A program made the position numbers and the translations under genes. A DNA stretch of 45,984 nt from Treponema sp. (GTDB taxonomy: Bacteria > Spirochaetota > Spirochaetia > Treponematales > Treponemataceae), in assembly GCA_017938365.1 (NCBI GenBank), contig JAGBBT010000119.1:1-45984 (forward strand), written 5' to 3'. Positions 34,687 through 43,230 of this stretch are shown one piece after another. The notes under the pieces are model-generated. The model was not told where the DNA came from. It saw only the letters and a list, made by a program, of their open reading frames with translations, and made no database searches. How positions within the stretch are numbered: position 1 is the stretch's first letter; each line of letters opens with the position of its first letter.

Positions 34687-34728
34687 AAGAGTGTTTAAAA
34701 GCTTTCTTTTGAACACTCTTTTTTTTAT
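34687..34728 (+). terminator. Terminator after prs
   Basis: 15-bp stem 34687-34701 / 34706-34720 (one G-T pair) with a four-base loop, followed by a T-run. Confidence 0.93.
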
Positions 34729-34764
34729 TTTAATAACAACAAAACCATTTCAGTTGGAGAAATT

Positions 34765-36027
34765 ATGGCTGATTGTATTTTATGTATTGATATAGGAACT
34801 TCTTCATTAAAAGCTGCATATATGGCAGATTCTCCAAAATCCATCGCATTTGCAAGATATAACTTTAAAAATTCAAATACAAAAACATTTGCAAATGAAT
34901 GGATATATGGACTTGCTGAAGCACTAAAAGAACTTAAAGAAAAATCACCAGATACAGGCATAGAAGCAATCTGTATAAGTGGAAATGGACCAACTCTATG
35001 TTCAGAAGACGGAACTACACTTATGTGGAACCAAGAAGCTCCAACTTCAGTTCAAAACTCTAAATCTATTTTTTTACCTCGCATAGACGGATTCAGAAAA
35101 AAGTATCCAACAGAATGGCACAATACAAACTATATATTCAGTGGACCAGAATTTTTAATACACCAATTAACAGGTGCAATATTAACAATTCTTCCAGAAG
35201 AACGATATGAAGAAATTTATTGGACAAAAGAGCAGTTAAACCAAGAAGGCTTTTCTGACATAGAAATAAAAAAATTACCTTCATTCGTAAAATCAGGAGC
35301 ATTAGCAGGAAAAATAAATTCTAAAGCAGCAGAAATTACAGGATTGTTAGAAGGAACTTTAGTATTTTGTGGTGGCCCTGACTTTATTGTTGCGTTATTA
35401 GGTACAGACACCCTAGATACAGGATTAATGTGCGACAGATCCGGCTCAAGCGAAGGAATTAATTTATGTACACCAGAACCATTAAATTATCCTGGAATAA
35501 GAGTTTTACCCTCAATAATTCCAGGAATGTGGAATGCAGGAATAATAATACCTGACACAGGAAGTAGATTCGCAACATTTAAAGAAAAAGTAGAACACTA
35601 TCTCAAAGAACCAATAACACATAAAAACCTAATAACACTTATCACAGAAAACAACGAAAAAGATTCAAATATAAAACTTTCCGAAGAATTAAAAAAAGAA
35701 GGGAACACCATTATCTACGATGTTACACATCAGCTGTGGGCAGCAATAAATATTCTTCAAAAAGCATCAGAACATGCCTCAATACCAAAACCTAAAAGTA
35801 TAACAATTACAGGTGGACAAGCTCTAAATGAAAAATGGACACAAATAAAATGTGATACATTATGTATACCAATAACAGTAACTGAATGTGTAGATGCAGA
35901 ATTAGCAGGTGATAATATTCTTGCCAGAGTTTCACTAGGATATTATGATTCATTAGAAGAAGCAGCCTTTGCTTTAGTAAAAAAATCAAAAATCTATACA
36001 CCAAAAATGCCAGCTGACCAAGATTAA
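34765..36027 (+). CDS. FGGY-family carbohydrate kinase (substrate unknown)
   Basis: 420 residues, shorter than the usual 480-520 of xylulokinase-type members. The N-terminal phosphate loop is IDIGTSSLKAAY. The probable catalytic Asp lies in VFCGGPDFIVALLG, and the adenosine-binding motif is ITITGGQALNEKW. In the family these enzymes phosphorylate a free sugar or polyol with ATP. The sugar-binding half has diverged too far to name the substrate. GGAG lies about six bases before the ATG. A HAD-type phosphatase gene follows two bases later, so the kinase and phosphatase are translated together. Confidence 0.85.
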   Translation: MADCILCIDIGTSSLKAAYMADSPKSIAFARYNFKNSNTKTFANEWIYGLAEALKELKEKSPDTGIEAICISGNGPTLCSEDGTTLMWNQEAPTSVQNSKSIFLPRIDGFRKKYPTEWHNTNYIFSGPEFLIHQLTGAILTILPEERYEEIYWTKEQLNQEGFSDIEIKKLPSFVKSGALAGKINSKAAEITGLLEGTLVFCGGPDFIVALLGTDTLDTGLMCDRSGSSEGINLCTPEPLNYPGIRVLPSIIPGMWNAGIIIPDTGSRFATFKEKVEHYLKEPITHKNLITLITENNEKDSNIKLSEELKKEGNTIIYDVTHQLWAAINILQKASEHASIPKPKSITITGGQALNEKWTQIKCDTLCIPITVTECVDAELAGDNILARVSLGYYDSLEEAAFALVKKSKIYTPKMPADQD

Positions 36028-36029
36028 AA

Positions 36030-36689
36030 ATGGAATTATTTAATTTACCTAAAAATGCAAGAGTATTAATTTTTGATATAGACTCAACCTTATACACAAA
36101 CTCAGAATATGCTCACGAACAAATTGATAGTCAAATAAGACACTTTGCTTATTTAACAGGAATAACAAATGAAGAAGCAAGAAAAAAAATATCCGAACAT
36201 AGAAAAATTTGGGCAAAAAATAACAATGGAAAAAAAATAAGTTTAGGAAACTTATTAACTAATTTTGGAATAACAATAGAAACAAGTATTGAATGGAGAA
36301 AACACCTATTCAACCCCAAAGACTATTTAACTAAAGATGAAAATTTAATAAGAGCTATTACAAAATTAAAAGAAAAATATTACTTAATCTGCGTAACAAA
36401 TAATCCTGTAGAACAAGGTAAAAATACATTACAAGCATTAGGAATTAATAATCTAATAACAGAAATTATAGGACTTGATACATTAAAAGAATCAAAACCA
36501 TCTAAAAATATTTTAGAATTGGCAATAAAAATTTCATCTGAAAAAACAAATAAAAATATAACCTTTAATGATTGCATAAGTATTGGAGATAGATTCGATA
36601 TAGATTTAGATTTACCAATACAACTAGGAATGGGTGGAATACTTGTAAATACAGTCAACGACGTATACAAATTACCAGAAATTCTATAA
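36030..36689 (+). CDS. HAD-superfamily hydrolase, pyrimidine 5'-nucleotidase-like
   Basis: 219 residues. Motif I is FDIDSTLYTNS (nucleophile Asp and acid Asp). Motif II is the Thr of CVTNNP, motif III the Lys in ESKPSKNI, and motif IV is IGDRFDIDLDLP. The opening NLPKNARVLIFDIDSTLY and the alpha-helical cap resemble pyrimidine 5'-nucleotidase or sugar-phosphate phosphatase members. It should hydrolyse a phosphate monoester in the cytoplasm. It starts two bases after the FGGY kinase stop without its own clear ribosome site. It may recycle or proofread the kinase product; this is inference. Confidence 0.87.
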   Translation: MELFNLPKNARVLIFDIDSTLYTNSEYAHEQIDSQIRHFAYLTGITNEEARKKISEHRKIWAKNNNGKKISLGNLLTNFGITIETSIEWRKHLFNPKDYLTKDENLIRAITKLKEKYYLICVTNNPVEQGKNTLQALGINNLITEIIGLDTLKESKPSKNILELAIKISSEKTNKNITFNDCISIGDRFDIDLDLPIQLGMGGILVNTVNDVYKLPEIL

Positions 36690-36710
36690 TCCAAAAAATA
36701 TATTTATTTA

Positions 36711-36738
36711 TTGTTATTAAAATCTTGTGTGTTATAAT
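36711..36738 (+). promoter_or_regulatory. Promoter of the MBL gene at 36792
   Basis: TTGTTA (36711-36716), 16-base spacer, TATAAT (36733-36738, perfect). Leader of about 47 bases with AAAGGA before the ATG. Confidence 0.7.
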
Positions 36739-36791
36739 TTTAAGAAAAGTTAATTTTTGAAAAATTTTAATAGAATTATTAAAGGAACAAT

Positions 36792-37631
36792 ATGAAAATT
36801 ACAAAGTTCAAATCAAAAATAAATTTAACTAACAACGGCAACCTTCAGGCATTTTTTATTGGAACAGGAAGTGCTTTTTCTAAGGTGAATTTTCAAAACA
36901 ATGTTCTTTTAATAAAGGGCAATGATCACATTTTAATTGATTGTGGAAATATATGCCCATATGCATTATCAACATACAACACACCAATATCAGAAATAAA
37001 AAATGTATTGATAACTCATTCACATGCAGACCATATAGGTGGACTTGAAGAAATGGCTCTAGCCGGAAGATATATCTCGAAAACAAAACCAAAAATAATT
37101 ATTACAGATGAATATAAAGAATTATTATGGAATGAAAGCCTAAAAGGAGGTTGTTCCTACGGAGAACAAAGTCTACACGGCAAATTTATGACATTTGATG
37201 ATTACTTTGAGCAACAAAAACCAGAAGAACTAACAACAACTCCAAGACCTATGTATAAAGCAAATGTTGGCTCAATAAAATTAACAATTTTTAGAACGAA
37301 TCATATTCCTTCTGGACAAGATAATTGGAAAAATTGCTTTTACTCAACAGGTGTTCTCGTTGATGATAGAGTTTTATTTACAAGTGATACAAAATTTGAT
37401 AAAGATTTATTAAATTATATGACCTCACAATATAATATAGACTATATTTTTCATGACTGCCAATTTTTTGATGGTGGAGTACATGCAGGTTATAATGAAT
37501 TAAAAAGTTTAGACACCAAAACAAAAAATAAAATAATCCTATGCCATTACGGAGATGATTTTAAAAAATTTACCCCACAAAAAGATGGCTTCATTGGATT
37601 TGCAAAAAAAGGAGTATATTACAACTTATAA
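36792..37631 (+). CDS. RNase Z-like metallo-beta-lactamase-fold protein
   Basis: 279 residues. The opening FFIGTGSAFSKVNFQNNVLL strand pair and the metal motif THSHADH (H76, H78, D80, H81) mark the RNase Z/ElaC-like branch of MBL hydrolases. FTSDTKF supplies the bridging Asp and ILCHYGDDF the last His. The flexible exosite arm of true tRNase Z is not evident, so I call it RNase Z-like rather than assign tRNA processing. The neighbouring tRNA-Arg gene, which lacks an encoded CCA, is suggestive but not proof. The ribosome site is AAAGGA five bases upstream. Confidence 0.85.
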   Translation: MKITKFKSKINLTNNGNLQAFFIGTGSAFSKVNFQNNVLLIKGNDHILIDCGNICPYALSTYNTPISEIKNVLITHSHADHIGGLEEMALAGRYISKTKPKIIITDEYKELLWNESLKGGCSYGEQSLHGKFMTFDDYFEQQKPEELTTTPRPMYKANVGSIKLTIFRTNHIPSGQDNWKNCFYSTGVLVDDRVLFTSDTKFDKDLLNYMTSQYNIDYIFHDCQFFDGGVHAGYNELKSLDTKTKNKIILCHYGDDFKKFTPQKDGFIGFAKKGVYYNL

Positions 37632-37650
37632 CCTCAATTTTTGCATTCCA

Positions 37651-37679
37651 TTGTAAAATTTTTGCATTTCTGATAGATT
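37651..37679 (+). promoter_or_regulatory. Promoter of tRNA-Arg
   Basis: TTGTAA (37651-37656), 17-base spacer, TAGATT (37674-37679). It predicts a start about five bases before the mature tRNA. Confidence 0.5.
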
Positions 37680-37690
37680 AAATTATATTT

Positions 37691-37764
37691 GATCCTGTAG
37701 CTCAGCTGGATAGAGCATTCGCCTCCTAAGCGAAAGGTCGCGCGTTCGACTCGCGTTGGGATCA
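37691..37764 (+). tRNA. tRNA-Arg, anticodon CCU
   Basis: 74-nt cloverleaf. The acceptor stem is GATCCTG / TGGGATC (two G-T pairs), the D arm GCTC...GAGC, and the anticodon stem TTCGC / GCGAA. The loop CTCCTAA has anticodon CCT at 37725-37727. The T arm GCGCG / CGCGT closes a TTCGACT loop. No CCA is encoded, so it must be added by nucleotidyltransferase. It reads AGG codons and stands alone with its own promoter and terminator. Confidence 0.96.
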
Positions 37765-37770
37765 TCTAGT

Positions 37771-37797
37771 AAGTGTATCCTATTGGTACACTTTTTT
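37771..37797 (+). terminator. Terminator of tRNA-Arg
   Basis: Stem AAGTGTA (37771-37777) / TACACTT (37787-37793) extended by CC/GG, followed by a T-run to 37797. Confidence 0.85.
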
Positions 37798-37800
37798 CAT

Positions 37801-37843
37801 AAAAAAAGCGGGTCAAATTTAACTCACATAAATTTAACCCGCT
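37801..37843 (-). terminator. Terminator of the 37870 membrane-protein gene
   Basis: 14-position stem from GCGGGT to the T-rich arm (37808-37821 / 37829-37842) with one mismatch, followed on the minus strand by T7 (37801-37807). Confidence 0.85.
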
Positions 37844-37869
37844 TTTATATTTTAAATAAATCTTAAAGT

Positions 37870-38280
37870 TTATTTTCTACAAACCAAAAGAGCACCTAAA
37901 ACAATAAGGTGATTTGCAAAGTCATAAAGCCAAGCTAAGAAATTCTTTGCTCCACCATTAAACAATCCGTTACCACCAAGGAAATCAGAAAGAACAATTG
38001 CAACAATCCATACAATTAAGATTATCAACATCAAAATATTATCTAATTTTCCAAAATCACCAACAAATAATTCAATGATAAGGAATATTCCAGCAAGAAG
38101 TTCTACAACACCAAATACAATTACAAGAATCTTTTCAATATCACCATTAAAAACATCTCTAATTGCATTTGCACCAAAATCTCCACCACCTTGTAATGCC
38201 CAAATACCACCTACGGCAAGCATAGCACCAACAGCAATCTGAAGAACCAACCTAATCAACGAAAAATTTTTTGAACTCAT
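37870..38280 (-). CDS. Four-helix small membrane protein
   Basis: 136 residues, almost entirely hydrophobic, with about four membrane helices (10-30, 48-70, 78-98, 112-134). A Gly-rich loop (QGGGDFGANAIRDVFNG) sits between the first two. The size and layout recall small DoxX-like or DUF-type membrane proteins, but no diagnostic motif is visible. It has a strong ribosome site (AAGGAGG), a promoter with perfect TATAAT and its own terminator, so it is an independent and probably well-expressed unit. Role unknown. Confidence 0.7.
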   Translation of the reverse strand: MSSKNFSLIRLVLQIAVGAMLAVGGIWALQGGGDFGANAIRDVFNGDIEKILVIVFGVVELLAGIFLIIELFVGDFGKLDNILMLIILIVWIVAIVLSDFLGGNGLFNGGAKNFLAWLYDFANHLIVLGALLVCRK

Positions 38281-38297
38281 GAGAATTCCTCCTTCTC

Positions 38298-38329
38298 AAA
38301 AAAAATGTATCTGCAAACAACAGATACAT
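38298..38329 (-). terminator. Terminator of the ASCH gene, overlapping the next promoter's start region
   Basis: On the minus strand ATGTATCTG (38321-38329) pairs perfectly with CAGATACAT (38305-38313) around a seven-base loop, then T8. It lies downstream of the ASCH stop and just before the ribosome site of the 37870 gene. Confidence 0.85.
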
Positions 38330-38331
38330 AA

Positions 38332-38359
38332 ATTATAACACTAGAATTTAAATAAACAA
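38332..38359 (-). promoter_or_regulatory. Promoter of the 37870 membrane-protein gene
   Basis: Minus strand: TTGTTT (38354-38359), 16-base spacer, TATAAT (38332-38337). The expected first base, about 38325, is inside the adjacent terminator stem. Confidence 0.7.
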
Positions 38360-38368
38360 ATTAAAACT

Positions 38369-38821
38369 TTATTTGTATATTAAATGAAAATGCTCAAAAA
38401 CAACCTTACTATCATCAGTAAAATCAAAACCACATATTTCAGCTTCTTCTTGCATAAATAAACGCTGTTTTTCTAACCATTGAACAAAATTTTGATCTTC
38501 TCCGTCTTGTTTTGCCATTTCCCAAGAAATATCTTTAAAAGGCAGAATTTTCACATCATCAATTTCGATTATTCCATAAGGATTATCATTTTCATCTTCT
38601 ACAATATAAACTTCACCAACTACAGGTATAGGTTCAAAATTAATTTCAAAACAGTCAAAAGGTGTAAAAGTAGCCGTTTTTTTTCCGTTTAAAATCAAAT
38701 TTCGTTGTTCAAACCCCACTAAACCAGAAGATTCAAATACAATCTCCCCAGAGAAAACTGCTTCATCTTCAGATTGATTAGTGTCTTTTAAATATTTTTT
38801 CCAATATTCATTTATATTCAT
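38369..38821 (-). CDS. ASCH-domain protein
   Basis: 150 residues of the ASCH/DUF984 type. The LILNGKKTATFTPFDCFE stretch is the conserved G-K-K-T-A-T signature. It is followed by PVVGEVYIVEDENDNPYGII and the strand IEIDDVKILPFKDIS. The C-terminal FEHFHLIYK is also family-like. ASCH domains have a PUA-like beta-barrel and are thought to bind RNA; some members hydrolyse modified nucleosides. Cytoplasmic. It starts 14 bases after a small membrane-protein gene and is probably the last gene of that transcript. The ribosome site is weak (GCGGAA). Confidence 0.85.
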   Translation of the reverse strand: MNINEYWKKYLKDTNQSEDEAVFSGEIVFESSGLVGFEQRNLILNGKKTATFTPFDCFEINFEPIPVVGEVYIVEDENDNPYGIIEIDDVKILPFKDISWEMAKQDGEDQNFVQWLEKQRLFMQEEAEICGFDFTDDSKVVFEHFHLIYK

Positions 38822-38835
38822 ATATAATTCCGCTG

Positions 38836-39129
38836 TTATCTTATTCTAATAAGCATAAGAATAAATGCCAAAATAAAAAATAAAGTAGGCACAAATGAAA
38901 AAACAAGAGTTATAATAGGTAATCCAAAAACAGTAACATCAAAATTGCCAACAAGTCCTATTTTTATAAGCAAATCAAAAACTGTTCCAGCATATCCTGT
39001 AATTGCCCCTGCAACTAAACTCATCCAAGCTGAATCACGAGTTTTATTCCATAGCATAATAGCTAAAAACGCAGCTATACCACCCAAAATAAGTTTAATA
39101 ATATAAAAAATAATTTCAGATTGTAACAT
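38836..39129 (-). CDS. Small three-helix membrane protein
   Basis: 97 residues from ATG 39129, preferred to GTG 39135 because TAGGG fits its spacing. Three membrane helices (about 4-25, 36-57, 68-95) with short loops and an RIR end. I do not recognise the family. It lies 24 bases after the aminotransferase-like gene and 14 bases before the ASCH gene on the same strand, so the three probably share a transcript. Nothing in the sequence indicates a transport or catalytic role. Confidence 0.65.
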   Translation of the reverse strand: MLQSEIIFYIIKLILGGIAAFLAIMLWNKTRDSAWMSLVAGAITGYAGTVFDLLIKIGLVGNFDVTVFGLPIITLVFSFVPTLFFILAFILMLIRIR

Positions 39130-39153
39130 AAGCACCCTACATCATTCTTATAT

Positions 39154-39996
39154 TTAATATAAAAATGGATTATTCAATAATTTCTTAAACACACCAAAAT
39201 CGGCCTTATAAGGAACAATACTTGGCTGAACAAATATTGGACTAATCACAATTTCACAGTTTAAACAATGCTCTATAAAATCATTATATTTATCTTTAGG
39301 CACTTTCGGAAACAAATAAGGACCTTTTCTAGTCCAATATTTTGTTAAAACCTTATCATAAACAAACCAATCTTTTTCTTCACGGTTTTGAAGAGCAGAA
39401 ATTAAATCATAAATAGAACGGGTTATTGCAGAACATAAAGGTGCAGGAACTTTTTCTAAATCACAATCATCTTTTATTGCTAATAATTTTGATTCCAATT
39501 CTGGAGAATCACTCTTTATTGCTAAAATACAAAGTGATGTTGCCCACGAAAGAGGAGGTTCAATAATAACACAAGATACCTCTGCCCAATTAATAAACTC
39601 TGGATTCCAAGGTCTATAAACAAAAGTACTAGAAGAATCTACGGAAACAGCAGCTTTTAATGCCTTTTGTTTAGAAGAACAGAAAAAAACACTTCTTTCA
39701 CTATTTAATAGACTACTAACAGCTTTAGATAATTGACTTTTTTTTCCAATTTTATCTGTAGTTAAAGGAGAGTAAAAAGTGTCAAAACTACCCGTAATAC
39801 CACGACTTAATATATTTTTAAAAATTCTAAAGGCTGAAGAATATTCGCTACCCCAACCTAAAATTGATCTTCCACCTTCTTGATATAAATCAGTAAGACG
39901 AACACCCTTTGCAGTATATAAAAAACATCCTCTAGCACGCTTTACAGCCCCGTAACTAGAATAGATTTTTTCAGCCAAAAAATTAACTTCATTCAT
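39154..39996 (-). CDS. Protein resembling a degenerate class III aminotransferase
   Basis: 280 residues from ATG 39996; an earlier TTG would start inside the gatB terminator. The opening VKRARGCFLYTAKGVRLTDL and GGRSILGWGS resemble the N-terminal strand region of class III (fold type I) aminotransferases (R-G-x-x-L-x-x-x-x-G-x-x-x-x-D). The end, GPYLFPKVPKDKYNDF followed by CEIVISPIF, resembles their small C-terminal domain. The central PLP-lysine segment is not visible, and the protein is about 150 residues shorter than the family. It may be a non-catalytic spirochaete derivative. No ribosome site is evident. Confidence 0.55.
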   Translation of the reverse strand: MNEVNFLAEKIYSSYGAVKRARGCFLYTAKGVRLTDLYQEGGRSILGWGSEYSSAFRIFKNILSRGITGSFDTFYSPLTTDKIGKKSQLSKAVSSLLNSERSVFFCSSKQKALKAAVSVDSSSTFVYRPWNPEFINWAEVSCVIIEPPLSWATSLCILAIKSDSPELESKLLAIKDDCDLEKVPAPLCSAITRSIYDLISALQNREEKDWFVYDKVLTKYWTRKGPYLFPKVPKDKYNDFIEHCLNCEIVISPIFVQPSIVPYKADFGVFKKLLNNPFLY

Positions 39997-40009
39997 CAGA
40001 AAAATAATA

Positions 40010-40047
40010 TCAAATAAAAAAAAGGCTCGCAATATAATTGCAAGCCT
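40010..40047 (-). terminator. Terminator after gatB
   Basis: Stem AAGGCTCGCAAT / ATTGCAAGCCTT with one mismatch (40022-40047), followed on the minus strand by T8 and AT-rich DNA. It ends the gatCAB transcript. Confidence 0.85.
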
Positions 40048-40054
40048 TATCGTT

Positions 40055-41587
40055 TTATAATTCAGAAAGTTTCTTTGTTACAAGTTCTGTAGCAGTTTTT
40101 GGATTTGCTTTACCTTGACTAGCCTTCATTACTTGTCCCATAAGCCAACCAACAACATTAGTTTTTCCACCTTTAAAATCAGAAACTGCTTTAGGATTAT
40201 CAGCTATAACCTTATCAACAATAGCCTCAATCGCTGCAGAATCAGTTACTGATTCCATACCTTCTTCTTTTATTATTACAGATGGTAGCTTTCCATTTTC
40301 TAACATCAAAGCAAAAACAGTTTTACCCTGTGCAGAAGTAATAGTCTTATCAGAAATCGCATTAGCAAGTTCTGTAATATGTTTTGGTGTAATAGAAACT
40401 TCATCTATTGTAATATCTTTTTCGTTAAGAACAGCCAACAATTCAGCTAAAATCCAGTTAGCAACCTTTTTTACATCTTTAGCACCATCAGCCGCAGCCT
40501 CAAACCAAAGAGAAAGTTCTCTTGTAGAAGTTAAAGTTTCTACATCAAAATCAGAAAGACCATAATCTTTCTTAAAACGAGTTCTCTTTGCTTCAGGTAA
40601 TTCTCCTACACGACCTCTTGCACGCTCAACTAATTCTTCGCTAACAGAGAATGGCTTAATATCAGGCTCAACAACAAAACGATAATCAACAAAAGAATTT
40701 TTTGTACGCTGTACAACAGTCTGACCTTTTGCTTCGTCCCAACCCATTGTAACTTTATAACCAGGATTAAATTCCTGTCTATCCTCTTCAAATTCTTTTA
40801 ACTGACGCTGAACTTCATAAGAAGTAGCATCACGAATAGATTTAAATGAGTTAAGGTTTTTTATTTCTGAAATTGGAGTATGATAAAGTTTTCCATCTTC
40901 CCAAACATTTAAGTTAATATTCGCATCACAGCGCATATTACCTTCTTCAAGATTACCGGCAGTTACTTTTACATATCTTAAAATCTCTTGAATAGTCTGC
41001 ATGAACAAAGCTGCTTCTTCTGGAGAAGAAATGTCAGGCTTTGTAACAATTTCAATAAGAGGTGTTCCAGAACGATTATAATCAATATAAGAATGAGCAC
41101 CTTGTAAATGTAAAGACTTACCAACATCTTCTTCAAGATGAATACGCTCAATACGAACTCGTCTGTATTTATTATCAATTACACAATTATCGCCTTTAAA
41201 ATTTACAGGACGGAACTTTTCTCCACCAGGTTGTTCTTCTTTTGGATAATGAATAAAAGGTAAATCAACATATCCATCAGAGCATAAAGGAATATCATAC
41301 TGAGTAATCTGATACCCCTTTGCAAGATCAGGATAGAAATAATGTTTACGATCAAATTTAGTAAACTTTGCTATATTACAGTTTAAAGCCAATCCAGCCA
41401 CAGAACCTAATTCAACATATCCCTTACTAATTCTTGGCATTGCACCAGGAAGTCCTAAACATACAGGACAAACACGAGTATTAGGCATTCCACCATAACG
41501 ATTTTCACAAGCACAAAAGGCTTTTGTTTTAGTCAAAAGCTGTGTATGAATTTCACAACCAATTACAATTTCATATTTATCAATCAT
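40055..41587 (-). CDS. gatB: Asp-tRNA(Asn)/Glu-tRNA(Gln) amidotransferase subunit B
   Basis: The tRNA-binding and kinase subunit of GatCAB, which turns misacylated Glu-tRNA(Gln) or Asp-tRNA(Asn) into the correct amide form. 510 residues. The start YEIVIGCEIHTQLLTKTKAF is diagnostic. A zinc site is formed by C25, C27, C40 and C43. HYFYPDLAKGYQITQYDIP, RIHLEEDVGKSLH and the C-terminal YqeY-like tail (GWLMGQVMKASQGKANP) follow. The ribosome site is AGAGG before the ATG. It comes last in the gatC-gatA-gatB order of the operon and is followed by a terminator. Confidence 0.97.
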   Translation of the reverse strand: MIDKYEIVIGCEIHTQLLTKTKAFCACENRYGGMPNTRVCPVCLGLPGAMPRISKGYVELGSVAGLALNCNIAKFTKFDRKHYFYPDLAKGYQITQYDIPLCSDGYVDLPFIHYPKEEQPGGEKFRPVNFKGDNCVIDNKYRRVRIERIHLEEDVGKSLHLQGAHSYIDYNRSGTPLIEIVTKPDISSPEEAALFMQTIQEILRYVKVTAGNLEEGNMRCDANINLNVWEDGKLYHTPISEIKNLNSFKSIRDATSYEVQRQLKEFEEDRQEFNPGYKVTMGWDEAKGQTVVQRTKNSFVDYRFVVEPDIKPFSVSEELVERARGRVGELPEAKRTRFKKDYGLSDFDVETLTSTRELSLWFEAAADGAKDVKKVANWILAELLAVLNEKDITIDEVSITPKHITELANAISDKTITSAQGKTVFALMLENGKLPSVIIKEEGMESVTDSAAIEAIVDKVIADNPKAVSDFKGGKTNVVGWLMGQVMKASQGKANPKTATELVTKKLSEL

Positions 41588-41623
41588 AAAAAACCTCTTT
41601 TAGAGAATCAGACTAAAAATGAA

Positions 41624-43180
41624 TTATCCACGAACAGGACAACCACATCCCTTATGCTCATTCTCCCAAGATTGTGCAATCTGAAGAATTTTAGCTTCAC
41701 TAAACATAGGACCAACAAACTGAATACCAATAGGCATTGGAGTATCTCCAGAACCTTCAAAACAGTTTTTATCAGATTCGATTATACCAGCCTCTTTTCC
41801 ATTACAACTTGTAAATCCTGCAGGAACCGAAATACTTGGTATACGAGCCAAATTTACAAATGTAGTAAATAAATCACTTAAATACATAGAAAGAGGATCA
41901 TCAACCTTTTGTCCTAATTTAAAAGCAGGTGTAGGACAAGTTGGACATAAAATCAAATCATAAGATTTAAATAATTCAGCAACTTCTCTTTGAATACGAG
42001 CTCTAACACTCATACCTTTTTTATATGTATCACCAGAGAACTGTTCTGATAAAACATAATTACCAATAATAATACGACGCTTTACTTCTGGCCCAAAACC
42101 GTTACTTCTAGTATCAATATAAAGTTGATCATAACCTTTGCTATTATCAATTCTATTACCATAACGAATACCATCAAAACGGCTAAGATTAGAAGCAGCC
42201 TCAGAAAGAGCAATTACATAATAAGAAGCAATAGAAGCATCAAGAATAGGAAGATCTACAACATCTATCTTTGCACCTTTTTTTACGAACCATTCTTTAG
42301 TTTGATTAAAAACTTTTTCTACATCTTTATCCAAACCCTTTGTTTCTAAGAATTGCTTAGGCACAGCAATCTTTAACGATGAAAAATCATTATATTCAGT
42401 AAGATTTTTTAATAAATCAACATTTGGCAAATCAACACTAGTATCATCATACATATCAGCACCACTCATAACAGAAAGTGGAACTGCAATATCCTGAGGT
42501 GTATGACCAATAATACCTACCTGATCAAGAGAAGAACCATAAGCAACAACACCCCAACGACTTAAAACACCATAAGTAGTTTTTAATCCGTATACACCAC
42601 AATAACTAGCAGGAAGACGAACAGAACCACCAGTTTCTGTACCTAAGCCAAATAAAGCTTGATTACCAGAAACACAAGCTGTTGAACCACCAGAAGAACC
42701 TCCAGAAACATAATCTCTGTTAATTGGATTTCTAGTTGGACCATAAACAGAATATTCAGTTGAAGAACCCATTGCAAATTCATCTTGATTACATCTACCA
42801 AGCGGAATGGCACCAGCTTCTACAAGACGATTAACAACAGTAGCATTATAAGGAGCAACATAACCTTCAAGGATTTTACTTGAACAAGTAAGTTTTTTTC
42901 CTTTTACAGAAATATTATCTTTATTTGCAAAAGGAATTCCTAAAAGAGGTTTTTCTGCAAATAACATATCAAGAGAACCATTATTTTTGGCCTCTGCAAT
43001 TTTTTCATCACATGATTTAGCAAGTTCTAAAACATCACTGTAAATCTCAAGAAAAGCATTAAGAGGTTTATCAGATTTTTTGTCATTTTCAAAAGTATCA
43101 ATAGATTGTTGAACTAACTGAACACTAGTTACTTTACCAGATTTTAAAGCTTCAACGGTTTCTTTTATTGTATAATTCAT
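41624..43180 (-). CDS. gatA: Asp-tRNA(Asn)/Glu-tRNA(Gln) amidotransferase subunit A
   Basis: The amidase subunit that releases ammonia from glutamine for GatCAB. 518 residues of the amidase-signature family with the Ser-cis-Ser-Lys triad: K87 (ANKDNIS), the cis-Ser in GGSSGGST (162/163) and the nucleophile S186 (GTETGGSVRLP). It is a little longer than typical (about 485) and ends CGCPVRG, a Cys-rich tail I would not expect in this family. GAGG precedes the ATG. The gap to gatB is 36 bases and that to gatC 50, consistent with one operon. Confidence 0.97.
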   Translation of the reverse strand: MNYTIKETVEALKSGKVTSVQLVQQSIDTFENDKKSDKPLNAFLEIYSDVLELAKSCDEKIAEAKNNGSLDMLFAEKPLLGIPFANKDNISVKGKKLTCSSKILEGYVAPYNATVVNRLVEAGAIPLGRCNQDEFAMGSSTEYSVYGPTRNPINRDYVSGGSSGGSTACVSGNQALFGLGTETGGSVRLPASYCGVYGLKTTYGVLSRWGVVAYGSSLDQVGIIGHTPQDIAVPLSVMSGADMYDDTSVDLPNVDLLKNLTEYNDFSSLKIAVPKQFLETKGLDKDVEKVFNQTKEWFVKKGAKIDVVDLPILDASIASYYVIALSEAASNLSRFDGIRYGNRIDNSKGYDQLYIDTRSNGFGPEVKRRIIIGNYVLSEQFSGDTYKKGMSVRARIQREVAELFKSYDLILCPTCPTPAFKLGQKVDDPLSMYLSDLFTTFVNLARIPSISVPAGFTSCNGKEAGIIESDKNCFEGSGDTPMPIGIQFVGPMFSEAKILQIAQSWENEHKGCGCPVRG

Positions 43181-43230
43181 ATTTCCTCAATTTGATAATA
43201 AGAATAAGATAGAGTTAAGAGAATTTTAGA

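Noticed and set aside
37691..37764. tRNA-Arg as an attachment site for an integrated element
   Set aside because: No integrase, no repeated 3' tRNA fragment and no composition change are seen on either side; the flanking genes are ordinary.
38298..38329. Hairpin plus T8 ahead of the ribosome site read as a transcription attenuator or riboswitch
   Set aside because: The predicted transcription start lies inside the stem, so a terminator at the extreme 5' end could not act on that transcript. It is better explained as the terminator of the preceding ASCH gene.
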